This document shows, in pieces, positions 1-7,996 of a stretch of 7,996 nucleotides of DNA. The notes beneath the pieces were generated by a model. The model saw nothing but the letters and a program-made list of their open reading frames with translations. It did not search any database and had not been told where the DNA came from. Position 1 is the first letter of the stretch; each line of letters opens with the position of its first letter. Origin of the DNA: Rhizobiaceae bacterium (lineage in GTDB: Bacteria > Pseudomonadota > Alphaproteobacteria > Rhizobiales > Rhizobiaceae); assembly GCA_913776675.1 (NCBI GenBank), contig CAJYRE010000500.1:1-7996 (forward strand), written 5' to 3'. The translations under genes and the position numbers were made by a program.

Positions 1-2870
<2,870 letters not shown>

Positions 2871-3017
2871 TGGCCCCTCCCGATTTTTTGGCCAATTCTA
2901 CAGTGGGTTCGCTACCAATTGAAACAGGTTCAAGGCAAGATTGTTGTTTATAAAATTAAAATTTTGAATTGATATTTGCAATTTTCCCGACACCCGGTTG
3001 CGACTATTCTTGCTGGG

Positions 3018-3167
3018 ATGGGTAGGACTTATGGAAAGAGTGTTCTGGGCCGTACGACAAAGGCGATGGCCAAACATTCGCATGATAAAGCGCACGACGT
3101 TTGTGGTGCTGACATTCAGGCAGAGCTGAGTAAACAAAAACGTAAGTCGTCAAAACCGAAGTTTTGA
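3018..3167 (+). CDS. Possible 49-residue basic small protein, unrecognised
   Basis: A plus-strand frame from an ATG at 3018 encodes MGRTYGKSVLGRTTKAMAKH and continues to a lysine/serine-rich end (QKRKSSKPKF) with a stop at 3165-3167. It is the only plus-strand gene candidate apart from the RNA unit. There is no clear ribosome binding site (the upstream bases read TTGCTGGG), no recognisable domain, and the promoter region is unconvincing. It could be a real small gene, the decayed end of a larger gene left by an insertion beside tRNA-Phe, or simply chance in a gap. The call is weak. Confidence 0.18.
   Translation: MGRTYGKSVLGRTTKAMAKHSHDKAHDVCGADIQAELSKQKRKSSKPKF
3150..3167 (-). terminator. 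Hairpin with UUCG tetraloop, possible tRNA-Phe terminator
   Basis: TCAAAAC (3150-3156) and GTTTTGA (3161-3167) form a perfect 7-bp stem. On the minus strand the loop reads TTCG closed by a C-G pair, the very stable cUUCGg tetraloop. It lies 60 nt past the tRNA 3' end and a T5 run follows on the minus strand a few bases further on (about 3136-3140). This suits a terminator for tRNA-Phe transcription that separates it from the cas operon. The stem is AT-rich and the T-run is not adjacent, so confidence is limited. Confidence 0.35.
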
Positions 3168-3226
3168 AGGACCAAAGTTAATAGGTTTTCTTCATTCAAA
3201 AAACACAATTTATTCAAGGGAGCAAA

Positions 3227-3302
3227 TGGTGCCCGGAGGCGGATTTGAACCACCGACACGCGGATTTTCAATCCGCTGCTCTACCAACTGAGCTATCCGG
3301 GC
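3227..3302 (-). tRNA. tRNA-Phe (anticodon GAA), CCA encoded
   Basis: The minus strand gives a 76-nt tRNA beginning GCCCGGATAGCTCAG and ending in an encoded CCA (3229-3227). The 7-bp acceptor stem GCCCGGA/TCCGGGC is perfect, the D-loop contains GTTGGTAGAGC, and the T-arm carries GGTTCAAATCC. The anticodon GAA reads from plus-strand TTC at 3267-3269 inside TGAAAAT, flanked by the stem GCGGA/TCCGC. In rhizobia this tRNA commonly sits after yacG. Its 3' end faces the CRISPR-cas operon, the side on which tRNA-integrating elements normally insert. Confidence 0.98.
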
Positions 3303-3386
3303 ACTTAAAGCTTATATGCTCTTTCGATTTTTAATCTTAGAGGCTTTTAAGCGGTTTCAGTGGAAGTGTTCCCCTGAAGCAGCGCG

Positions 3387-3414
3387 GTTATAACATCTAA
3401 TTTTTCTGTGTCCA
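3387..3414 (-). promoter_or_regulatory. Candidate tRNA-Phe promoter
   Basis: On the minus strand TGGACA (3414-3409) and TATAAC (3392-3387) are 16 nt apart, about 85 bp upstream of the mature tRNA 5' end. A second possible -10 box, TATAAG (3316-3311), lies much closer to the tRNA but lacks a good -35. Read-through from yacG is also possible because no strong terminator was seen after that gene. Confidence 0.35.
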
Positions 3415-3479
3415 GCGCCAAATGGCAGTTTTTTGACAACCCACGGAAAAAGCTTGAAAGTTCTTTTGGAACAATGTCT

Positions 3480-3689
3480 TCAGCCGTGCGAGTCTTCATC
3501 CGGGTTGGTTTCATCTTCTGTCACGGGGATTGCGTAAGAGCCTTTCAGCCAACGCGACAGGTCAACGGAGCGGCAACGATCCGAGCAAAAGGGGTAATGA
3601 TCCCGATGAGAGGGGTGGCCGCATTCCGGGCAGGGTACGGGTTTGCGCAAGGGAGTCACGTTTGCGGAAGTGTTGTTTTCGTCGCTCAT
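3480..3689 (-). CDS. yacG: DNA gyrase inhibitor YacG (zinc-binding)
   Basis: YacG is a small zinc protein that binds GyrB and inhibits gyrase in E. coli. The 69-residue product has the defining Cys4 zinc site CPEC (C20, C23) and FCSDRC (C35, C39), followed by the conserved DLSRWLKGSYAIP (43-55) and an acidic tail. The start chosen is the ATG at 3689, which has AGGAG (3697-3701) seven bases before it. The frame continues upstream to a GTG at 3743, but that extension would be encoded by a palindromic repeat and is unlikely to be translated. maf, its usual immediate upstream neighbour, lies beyond a 313-bp repeat-filled gap, so yacG may depend on read-through from maf or a promoter within the repeats. 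Confidence 0.93.
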   Translation of the reverse strand: MSDENNTSANVTPLRKPVPCPECGHPSHRDHYPFCSDRCRSVDLSRWLKGSYAIPVTEDETNPDEDSHG

Positions 3690-3701
3690 CGCTTTGCTCC
3701 T

Positions 3702-3740
3702 GGAGCGGTTCACTGTTTCACGGAAACACTGAGCCGCTCT
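3702..3740. repeat. Rhizobial-type intergenic palindrome 1, abutting the yacG RBS
   Basis: Bases 3702-3719 pair with 3723-3740 as an 18-bp stem with one mismatch and two G-T pairs around a 3-nt loop. The motif (GAGCGGTTCAC...GTTTCACGGAAAC...) resembles a palindromic family that I recognise as common between genes in Rhizobium and Agrobacterium. It begins immediately upstream of the yacG ribosome binding site, so when transcribed it would place a strong hairpin directly in the yacG leader. Confidence 0.65.
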
Positions 3741-3754
3741 CACTCTTTGTTTTT

Positions 3755-3801
3755 ATGCATTTCCGGGCGGAAAACCGTTTCACACTTTCCTGAAAATGCT
3801 C
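3755..3801. repeat. Rhizobial-type intergenic palindrome 2
   Basis: The unit starts GCATTTCCGGGCGGAAAACC and ends CCTGAAAATGC, with imperfect inverted ends (GCATTT.CC / GG.AAAATGC). It resembles the widespread rhizobial element with a CGGAAAACCG core followed by CACACTTT. It is one segment of the mosaic between yacG and maf. Confidence 0.6.
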
Positions 3802-3851
3802 CTGCTGCATCATTTCTGAAATCGGAGTCGATTTAACGGATGATGCAGCAG
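3802..3851. repeat. Rhizobial-type intergenic palindrome 3
   Basis: CTGCTGCATCA (3802-3812) and TGATGCAGCAG (3841-3851) form a perfect 11-bp stem. Inside it AAATCG (3819-3824) and CGATTT (3829-3834) form a second perfect 6-bp stem around a 4-nt loop. This nested structure matches the style of the rhizobial GCTGCAT...ATGCAGC repeats. Confidence 0.65.
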
Positions 3852-3860
3852 ATTAAAAGT

Positions 3861-3906
3861 ATTACAGCGTCCTTGGTGCGCCATATATGACGCACGGCGC
3901 TGTAAT
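3861..3906. repeat. Rhizobial-type intergenic palindrome 4
   Basis: ATTACAGCG (3861-3869) and CGCTGTAAT (3898-3906) are perfect inverted ends, with an inner GTGCG (3876-3880) / CGCAC (3891-3895) stem. The TACAGCGTCC...GGCGCTGTAATGCATGTCG arrangement is one I recognise from rhizobial intergenic mosaic elements (RIME/ABC-like). The TGCATGTCG that follows suggests the degenerate start of a further unit. Confidence 0.65.
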
Positions 3907-4056
3907 GCATGTCGTGTTTATTGTCCTCAGTAAAACGATCAAGGAGATACGACAAAAGCAAGGCATAACGTCAGTCCGCTTCAATCTGAACCTGACAGGC
4001 GCTGGGTGTTTTCACGCAAGAAAACGATTTTTCCTTGGGGGGGAATCCTGTGGCCG
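3907..4056. other. Rest of the maf-yacG gap: weaker hairpins, no gene
   Basis: Together with the four palindromes this completes a 313-bp to 367-bp gap between yacG and maf. GTCAG (3970-3974) and CTGAC (3992-3996) enclose a small TTCA/TGAA stem, and GTTTTC (4008-4013) pairs perfectly with GAAAAC (4020-4025). The latter is followed by a T-rich stretch on the plus strand only, so it is not an obvious terminator for maf. A run of seven G (seven C in the maf sense) lies just after the maf stop codon, outside the coding region. I see no open frame worth calling. Confidence 0.4.
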
Positions 4057-4677
4057 TCAACCTTCAGACCAGCCAGCCTGCACGTTCACGCCTTCGCCAT
4101 TCAACAGTTGAACGGTTTCATAGAGTGGTAATCCAACCACATTGCTATAAGAGCCTGTCAGTTTCTGGACAAAACTACCGGCAAATCCTTGAATCGCATA
4201 GGCTCCGGCCTTGCCGCGCCACTCGCCGGATTCGATATAGGCAGAGAGATCGGTCTCCGAAAGGCGTTTGAAACGCACTTTGCTCTCCACCACTTTCTGC
4301 CGCAGTTTCCGATCTGGCGTGATCAGGCAGATACCGGTAAACACCCAATGGCTGCGTCCGGACAGCAAATTGAGAGCCGAGAGCGCCTCATCGCTATATT
4401 CTGTCTTGGGAAGTACGCGACGACCCACGGCAACCACTGTGTCGGCGGCGAGAATGTAGCTGCCTTTCCAGTCTGGCTCGTCGGCAAGAGCGTTGAGCGC
4501 CGCCTTGGCTTTATCCGTGGCAAGGCGTCTGGCCAAGGAGCGCGGCTGCTCGTTCTTTTCCGGGCTCTCATCCAGATCCATCGGCATCAGCCGATCGGCC
4601 ACAACACCCACCTGCCGCAAAAGTTCGACGCGACGCGGCGAGCCGGATGCCAGGATCAGCTTGGGTTTGACAGCCAT
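4057..4677 (-). CDS. maf: Maf-family nucleoside triphosphate pyrophosphatase
   Basis: Maf proteins hydrolyse non-canonical or canonical nucleotides to the monophosphate and pyrophosphate, and were first described as septum-formation inhibitors. The 206-residue sequence has the signature SGSPRR (11-16), the LATDKAKAAL helix with K56, the catalytic D79 in ILAADTVVAVGR, LSGRSHWVFTG (105-115), RGKAGAYAIQGFAG (154-167) with Q163, and SNVVGLPLYET (178-188). The Arg/Lys/Gln pattern fits the YhdE-like group acting on dTTP and UTP rather than the YceF m7GTP group, although this is family-level inference. It starts with an ATG 15 bp after infA, so the two are probably co-transcribed. Its ribosome binding site is weak (GAGACCCGGA). 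Confidence 0.95.
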   Translation of the reverse strand: MAVKPKLILASGSPRRVELLRQVGVVADRLMPMDLDESPEKNEQPRSLARRLATDKAKAALNALADEPDWKGSYILAADTVVAVGRRVLPKTEYSDEALSALNLLSGRSHWVFTGICLITPDRKLRQKVVESKVRFKRLSETDLSAYIESGEWRGKAGAYAIQGFAGSFVQKLTGSYSNVVGLPLYETVQLLNGEGVNVQAGWSEG

Positions 4678-4692
4678 TCCGGGTCTCGTTTC

Positions 4693-4911
4693 TTACTTGA
4701 AGCGGTAGGTGATACGGCCTTTGGTGAGGTCGTAAGGAGTCATTTCCACCAGAACCTTGTCGCCTGCCAGAACGCGGATACGGTTCTTGCGCATGCGGCC
4801 TGCGGTGTGGGCAATAATTTCATGTTCGTTTTCGAGCTTGACCCGGAATGTCGCATTGGGGAGCAGTTCGGTTACCACACCGGGGAATTCGAGGACTTCT
4901 TCTTTAGCCAT
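4693..4911 (-). CDS. infA: Translation initiation factor IF-1
   Basis: IF-1 binds the ribosomal A site during initiation together with IF-2 and IF-3. The 72-residue protein is a single S1/OB domain and starts [20 protein letters not shown], with the conserved [31 protein letters not shown] region and the [13 protein letters not shown] end. Length and sequence are standard for alphaproteobacteria. The leader lacks a clear Shine-Dalgarno sequence, and an out-of-frame ATG lies eight bases before the start. A hairpin, CGGAGC/GCTCCG, sits about 28 nt upstream. maf follows closely. Confidence 0.98.
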   Translation of the reverse strand: MAKEEVLEFPGVVTELLPNATFRVKLENEHEIIAHTAGRMRKNRIRVLAGDKVLVEMTPYDLTKGRITYRFK

Positions 4912-4939
4912 TGACGCATTGTCTTTCTGTCTGTTTCAT

Positions 4940-4959
4940 CGGAGCAGGAATCCGCTCCG
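4940..4959 (-). other. Hairpin in the infA leader
   Basis: CGGAGC (4940-4945) and GCTCCG (4954-4959) form a perfect 6-bp stem with an 8-nt loop, ending about 28 nt before the infA start codon. It sits in the 122-bp gap after the phosphatase gene, where an infA promoter would also be expected. There is no T-run after it, so it is more likely a leader structure than a terminator. Its role is unknown. Confidence 0.3.
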
Positions 4960-5033
4960 GTCAAAATTTTGCCGGAAACTACACAATCCCCAGCCTTTTG
5001 TGAACCTTGTAGATGGGGCTTTTCGTCTTTGTT

Positions 5034-5519
5034 TCAGGCCCCGTCAAGGGGTGCTGGCTTGAACGGGCCGAATCGTTCCTGAATAAGCGCGTTGAGACGG
5101 TCCCGAACATCACGGTACGCGGCCAATTGTTGATCGCGCGTATCGGCCTCCACCGTCGGGTCCGGCATGGGCCAATAGATCACCTCCACGGACGATGCCC
5201 GTGTTAATTCAAGGGCCGCATGATGCGCTTCGGGTGCTAGGGTGACAATAAGATCAAAAAAATCATCTTCCAGATCGTCCAGCGTTTGCGGTTGTCGCTT
5301 GCCAAGCGACAGGCCGATTTCGGCCAGAACAGCATCGACAAACGGGTCGCGCTCTCCGTGCCGCACACCCGCAGAAGCCACGTAAAGACCCGGCAATGCA
5401 AGGCTTTTTGTGATGGCCTCAGCCATGGGAGAGCGAATGGCATTCATGCCACATAGAAACAGGACGGAGGACGGCAAAGCATGGCTTTGGGTGGAGGCAG
5501 TGGGATTATCCATGGTCAT
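5034..5519 (-). CDS. Low-molecular-weight protein tyrosine phosphatase family protein
   Basis: Counting from the ATG at 5519 the product has 161 residues. The phosphate-binding loop is FLCGMNAIRSPMAEA, with nucleophile C23 and R29 (CX5R then Ser), and the general-acid loop is WPMPDPT with D120. These are the marks of the LMW-PTP/arsenate reductase fold. The second loop cysteine of many members (GNICRS) is Ile here. The substrate is unknown. A TTG at 5540 would overlap the UPF0262 gene by 13 bp, but it is less likely than the ATGs at 5519 or 5513; the latter has GGGG about six bases before it. The gene follows UPF0262 with almost no gap, which implies translational coupling. Confidence 0.9.
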   Translation of the reverse strand: MTMDNPTASTQSHALPSSVLFLCGMNAIRSPMAEAITKSLALPGLYVASAGVRHGERDPFVDAVLAEIGLSLGKRQPQTLDDLEDDFFDLIVTLAPEAHHAALELTRASSVEVIYWPMPDPTVEADTRDQQLAAYRDVRDRLNALIQERFGPFKPAPLDGA

Positions 5520-5527
5520 CCCCGGTG

Positions 5528-6001
5528 TTATCCACGCCAATACAGAACGCAGACCAGCGTAAACAACCGTCTGGCCGTGTCGAAATCCATGCTGATCTTG
5601 CCTTTCAGCCGGTCCATCAGGGTTTGCGAACCATCATTGTGAATGCCGCGCCGCCCCATATCGATCGCCTCGATCTGGCTTGGGGTCGATGAGCGGATGG
5701 CTTCATAATAGCTTTCGCAAATCATGAAATAATCTTTGATAATCCGCCGTAAGGGTGTCAGCGACAAAATATGCGTGGCAACATCGTCACCACTTTCGGT
5801 CTTGATACTGAGAACCAGTTTGGAATCAACCAGCGACAAAAACAGATGGTAAGGGCCGCCCCCATGGTTTACCGGGGCAAAACTGTTTTCCTCAATCAGA
5901 TCAAAAATGGCGACGGCCCGCTCATGCTCGACATCGGGTGTTGACCGCCCGATCGTTTCGTCGAGAACCACATCGCTGAGCCGGAAATCGCCTTGTGCCA
6001 T
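5528..6001 (-). CDS. UPF0262 family protein, function unknown
   Basis: The 157-residue protein belongs to a small family largely confined to alphaproteobacteria. It shows the conserved [28 protein letters not shown] start (split; residues 8-35), the [15 protein letters not shown] block and the [10 protein letters not shown] motif, which I recognise as the family hallmark. No signal peptide or membrane segment is visible, so it should be cytoplasmic. Its ATG is 3 nt after the hisD stop and its ribosome binding site (AAGGGTAGG) overlaps the hisD end, so it is translated as part of the hisD operon. Nothing in the sequence gives a biochemical role. Confidence 0.93.
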   Translation of the reverse strand: MAQGDFRLSDVVLDETIGRSTPDVEHERAVAIFDLIEENSFAPVNHGGGPYHLFLSLVDSKLVLSIKTESGDDVATHILSLTPLRRIIKDYFMICESYYEAIRSSTPSQIEAIDMGRRGIHNDGSQTLMDRLKGKISMDFDTARRLFTLVCVLYWRG

Positions 6002-6004
6002 TGC

Positions 6005-7303
6005 CTACCCTTCGAGATTAAGCCGAATGGCAACAGATCGCGCATGGGCATCCAGCCCCTCGCTTTTGGCGAGCGTAATGGCAGCCGGAGCCAGTTCTTT
6101 CAATTGCTCGGCCCCAAGCCGCAAAATCGAGGTGCGCTTGACAAAATCCAGCACCGAAAGGCCAGAGGAGAAGCGGGCTGAGCGCGCCGTGGGCAACACA
6201 TGGTTGGAGCCGCCGACATAATCGCCAATCACTTCCGGCGTATGGCGGCCAATGAAAATGGCACCCGCATTGCGGATGTCTTTCATCAAGACATCGGGAT
6301 TGGCCACCGCCAGTTCCAGATGTTCGGCGGCAATGCGGTTGGCCAGCGGCACGGAAGCCGCCAGATCGGGCACAATGATAATGGCGCCAAAATCCTGCCA
6401 GCTTGCCGTTGCTGTTTCAGCACGGCTCAGGGTTTTGAGCTGACGCTCCACAGCGGCTTCCACCGCCTTGGCCAGCTCAACGCTATCGGTGATCAGAATG
6501 GATTGCGCGCCGCGATCATGCTCGGCCTGCGCTAGCAAGTCAGCGGCCAGCCAATCGGGGTTGTTGTCGGCATCGGCAATCACCAACACTTCGGAAGGGC
6601 CGGCAATCATATCAATGCCAACGGTGCCAAACACCTGCCGCTTGGCCGCCGCCACATAGGCATTGCCGGGGCCAACAATTTTGGCAACCGGGGCAATGCT
6701 TTCCGTGCCATAGGCAAGGGCTGCCACGGCTTGCGCACCGCCAATGCGGTAGATTTCGGTAACACCGGCAATTTTGGCAGCGGCGAGAACGGTGGGGTTG
6801 ATGGCACCTTTCAAAGCAGGCACCACCATAACCACACGCGGCACACCGGCGACGCGGGTGGGCACGGCATTCATCAACACCGAGCTTGGGTAGCTGGCAG
6901 TGCCGCCGGGCACATAAAGGCCAACGGCGTCAATGGCCGTCCAGCGCGAACCGAGGCCGACGCCAATGGCATCTTCGTAAATATCGTCTTTTGGCATCTG
7001 CCGGGCATGATGCTTTTCAATGCGGGCAGCTGCCAGCTTCAAGGCGTCCAGCACGTCACGCGACACAGAGGCTTCTGCCACATCAATTTCTTCGGCAGTC
7101 ACGCGCATGGGCGTGGTGGCAAAATCCAGACCATCGAATTTCTGCGAATAATCAGCCAAAGCGGCATCGCCACGGGCGCGCACATCATCGATGATCGCCT
7201 TGACCACCGCATTCACATCTTCCGAAACTTCCCGCTTGGTTGTCAAAAAGGCGGCAAACCGCGCTTCAAAATCACCCGATGCTTGTTCAAGCCACACTGC
7301 CAC
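6005..7303 (-). CDS. hisD: Histidinol dehydrogenase
   Basis: HisD oxidises L-histidinol to L-histidine in two NAD-dependent steps via histidinaldehyde, using a zinc ion, as a cytoplasmic dimer. The 432-residue protein is full length. It shows YVPGGTASYPSSVLMNA (130-146), GPGNAYVAAAKR (211-222), IAGPSEVLVIAD (233-244), the zinc ligands Q259 and H262 in LAQAEHD, D361 in IGDYVGG and H420 near the C-terminus, and the catalytic E327-H328 pair. The start is a GTG at 7303 with AGGAAG upstream. It stands apart from other his genes, as is usual in rhizobia, between the DUF2948 and UPF0262 genes. Confidence 0.98.
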   Translation of the reverse strand: MAVWLEQASGDFEARFAAFLTTKREVSEDVNAVVKAIIDDVRARGDAALADYSQKFDGLDFATTPMRVTAEEIDVAEASVSRDVLDALKLAAARIEKHHARQMPKDDIYEDAIGVGLGSRWTAIDAVGLYVPGGTASYPSSVLMNAVPTRVAGVPRVVMVVPALKGAINPTVLAAAKIAGVTEIYRIGGAQAVAALAYGTESIAPVAKIVGPGNAYVAAAKRQVFGTVGIDMIAGPSEVLVIADADNNPDWLAADLLAQAEHDRGAQSILITDSVELAKAVEAAVERQLKTLSRAETATASWQDFGAIIIVPDLAASVPLANRIAAEHLELAVANPDVLMKDIRNAGAIFIGRHTPEVIGDYVGGSNHVLPTARSARFSSGLSVLDFVKRTSILRLGAEQLKELAPAAITLAKSEGLDAHARSVAIRLNLEG

Positions 7304-7335
7304 TGGTCTTCTTCCTTTTGCGCCCGTCTTGTCTT

Positions 7336-7355
7336 TCCCGGCTTATGCGCCGGGA
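7336..7355 (-). other. Hairpin around the DUF2948 stop codon
   Basis: TCCCGGC (7336-7342) and GCCGGGA (7349-7355) form a perfect 7-bp stem with a 6-nt loop that contains the TAA stop of the DUF2948 gene. No T-run follows on the minus strand, so it is not a good terminator. It lies 33-52 nt upstream of the hisD start and may influence message stability or hisD translation. Confidence 0.35.
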
Positions 7356-7780
7356 TGTTTGGGCCGTGATGTTGTTTCCCACGCGCCGCCGGTATCTGCA
7401 AGCTGAACTTCAATGCATTCCACATCCAGAGCAATGGTGGCATTGGCCGCGCAAACCAATTCCAGAGTGCCGTCTGGTCCGTCACCCTTTTGGGTGAAGT
7501 TGATGGCCAAAAGACTCAGCACCTGTTCTTTATCCGCGCGATCAAAGCCGATGGAGCGCACGGCCTGCACCCGCTTGAGGGTGAGAACGGCGCGGCGGCG
7601 CTCAAAGCTCTTGTCCTTGCGCTTGGCCTTTTCCCACACGAAGCGATTGACCGGCAAAGAAAAAACTCCAACCCGGGCCGCATAATCCACCTCACCGGGT
7701 TTGAACACGGCATCCTGCACATGGGCAGACAGAATGGTGAGATCATCCTGATCAAGACAGAGAAGTTTGAGATCGGTCAT
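7343..7780 (-). CDS. DUF2948 family protein, function unknown
   Basis: The 145-residue protein matches the DUF2948 family of alphaproteobacteria, which is typically encoded between murA and hisD as here. Recognisable stretches are LKLLCLDQDDLTILSAHVQD (4-23), FERRRAVLTLKRV and the Gly/Asp-rich LELVCAANATIALDVECIEV near the end. There is no signal peptide and no membrane segment. The ATG at 7780 has GAGGAA about nine bases upstream. No enzymatic motif is visible. Its position between cell-wall and histidine genes says little about its role. Confidence 0.92.
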   Translation of the reverse strand: MTDLKLLCLDQDDLTILSAHVQDAVFKPGEVDYAARVGVFSLPVNRFVWEKAKRKDKSFERRRAVLTLKRVQAVRSIGFDRADKEQVLSLLAINFTQKGDGPDGTLELVCAANATIALDVECIEVQLADTGGAWETTSRPKHPGA

Positions 7781-7880
7781 GGGTCATGTTCCTCGTGGCG
7801 CTGGCAGAATTGACGGGTAACGCCGGATTCTCAAGCCCACTTAACGCGAGAATGTTGCAACTGCACCATGAGATGGGGAT

Positions 7881-7905
7881 TGCGCCGATGCGAAACACCG
7901 GCGCA
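7881..7905 (-). other. Hairpin after murA
   Basis: On the minus strand TGCGCCGGTG (7905-7896) pairs with CATCGGCGCA (7890-7881) through ten pairs including one G-U, around a 5-nt loop. On the plus strand the same site has an A-C mismatch, so the structure is better formed in the murA direction. It lies 19 nt past the murA stop codon. No T-run follows, so it may be a weak or Rho-type terminator or an mRNA end-protecting structure in the 143-bp gap before the DUF2948 gene. Confidence 0.35.
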
Positions 7906-7923
7906 GCCCTGATAAGCCACAAC

Positions 7924-7996
7924 TCAATCGCTGATGCGCTCAACAATCGCGCCGCAACGGGTCAGCTTTTCTTCCAGCCGCTCAAAACCGCGATCC
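7924..7996 (-). CDS. murA: UDP-N-acetylglucosamine 1-carboxyvinyltransferase, C-terminal end only
   Basis: The last 23 codons before the TGA at 7924-7926 read DRGFERLEEKLTRCGAIVER followed by ISD. This matches the C-terminus of MurA (DRGYE.LEEKL..LGA.IER), the enzyme that adds enolpyruvate from PEP to UDP-GlcNAc in the first committed step of peptidoglycan synthesis. Only the end is inside the window, so the active site cannot be checked. The gene order murA - DUF2948 - hisD seen in rhizobia supports the call. Confidence 0.88.
   Translation of the reverse strand, partial: DRGFERLEEKLTRCGAIVERISD

Larger units (their letters stand above)
2871..3226. other. AT-rich 356-bp gap between tRNA-Phe and cas3 (cas operon leader)
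   Basis: This gap must hold the cas3 promoter. A possible -10 box TAGAAT lies on the minus strand (2895-2900) with only a poor -35 (TTCAAT, 17 nt upstream), so the promoter is not pinned down. Bases 2940-2985 are strikingly AT-rich. The gap also contains a perfect hairpin at 3150-3167 and a 49-codon open frame on the plus strand, both listed separately. No integrase gene, no tRNA 3'-end duplication and no insertion-sequence end was recognised here. The AT-rich stretch between the housekeeping block and the cas operon is consistent with the edge of acquired DNA. Confidence 0.5.

Noticed and set aside
2918..2925. ATTGAAAC, the 3' end of the CRISPR repeat, in the cas3 leader on the plus strand
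   Set aside because: Only 8 nt match; upstream there is no GTGG and just a 3-bp stem (GGT/ACC). An 8-mer is expected by chance about once in four windows of this size.
2898..3137. 79-codon minus-strand frame upstream of cas3
   Set aside because: It has no ribosome binding site or recognisable motif, and it covers the AT-rich stretch where the cas3 promoter should be.
3243..3257. Similarity between the solo repeat's GGATTGAAACCAC and the plus-strand tRNA-Phe T-arm GGATTTGAACCAC, suggesting the repeat is a tRNA fragment or att copy
   Set aside because: 11 of 13 bases agree but similarity ends there. The repeat's 5' end, stem and handle length fit type I-C repeats, and no acceptor-stem sequence follows it.
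4034..4040. Run of seven G next to maf as a possible phase-variable tract
   Set aside because: It lies past the maf stop codon, and Maf is already of normal length and complete in motifs.
4189..4914. 241-codon plus-strand frame opposite infA and maf
   Set aside because: Both minus-strand genes are clearly real; this is a GC-driven antisense frame.
7418..7430. TTC followed by CACATC, a PAM plus six-base seed match to the spacer
   Set aside because: The match stops after six bases and lies inside the DUF2948 coding region. A 9-nt match of this kind occurs by chance in roughly one of sixteen windows.

Overview
The window comes from the chromosome of an alphaproteobacterium, almost certainly a Rhizobiaceae member (Rhizobium / Agrobacterium / Allorhizobium group). 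The evidence is the gene order murA - DUF2948 - hisD - UPF0262 - low-molecular-weight phosphatase - infA - maf - yacG - tRNA-Phe, the protein sequences themselves, and an intergenic mosaic of palindromes of the kind typical of rhizobial genomes. Every protein gene lies on the minus strand, so transcription runs from the right edge to the left edge.

Right and middle (about 3230-7996): a compact housekeeping block. It holds the last codons of murA (peptidoglycan precursor synthesis), a DUF2948 protein, hisD (last two steps of histidine synthesis), a UPF0262 protein 3 nt after hisD, a small CX5R phosphatase starting within about 20 nt of it, infA (translation initiation factor IF-1), maf (nucleotide pyrophosphatase), yacG (zinc-binding gyrase inhibitor) and tRNA-Phe(GAA). 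maf and yacG, which are usually adjacent, are separated here by a 313-bp gap filled with at least four palindromic repeat units.

Left (1 to about 2900): beyond the 3' end of tRNA-Phe and an AT-rich 356-bp gap lies the start of a type I-C CRISPR-Cas operon: a complete cas3 (HD nuclease plus helicase, TTG start) and the first 151 codons of cas5c (GTG start). The rest of the operon (cas8c, cas7, cas4, cas1, cas2 and the array would be expected) lies off the left edge.

The most interesting element is in the 169-bp gap between cas3 and cas5. On the plus strand, antisense to the operon, there is one CRISPR-repeat-like sequence (524-554). It carries an intact 11-nt type I-C 5' handle and a stem that differs in sequence from the usual GC-rich one but still pairs. 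A good sigma70 promoter (TTGAAA, 16 nt, GATAAT) is placed so that transcription should start at about the first base of the repeat. A 34-nt spacer-length segment follows, then a GC-rich hairpin and a T-run where a second repeat would be. This looks like a free-standing, single-repeat crRNA-like RNA gene embedded in the cas operon, comparable in design to the CreR and CreA guide RNAs known from other CRISPR subtypes. A 12-nt stretch of its spacer is identical to the plus strand within cas3, that is, complementary to cas3 mRNA. That match could be chance, and the real target is not established from this window.
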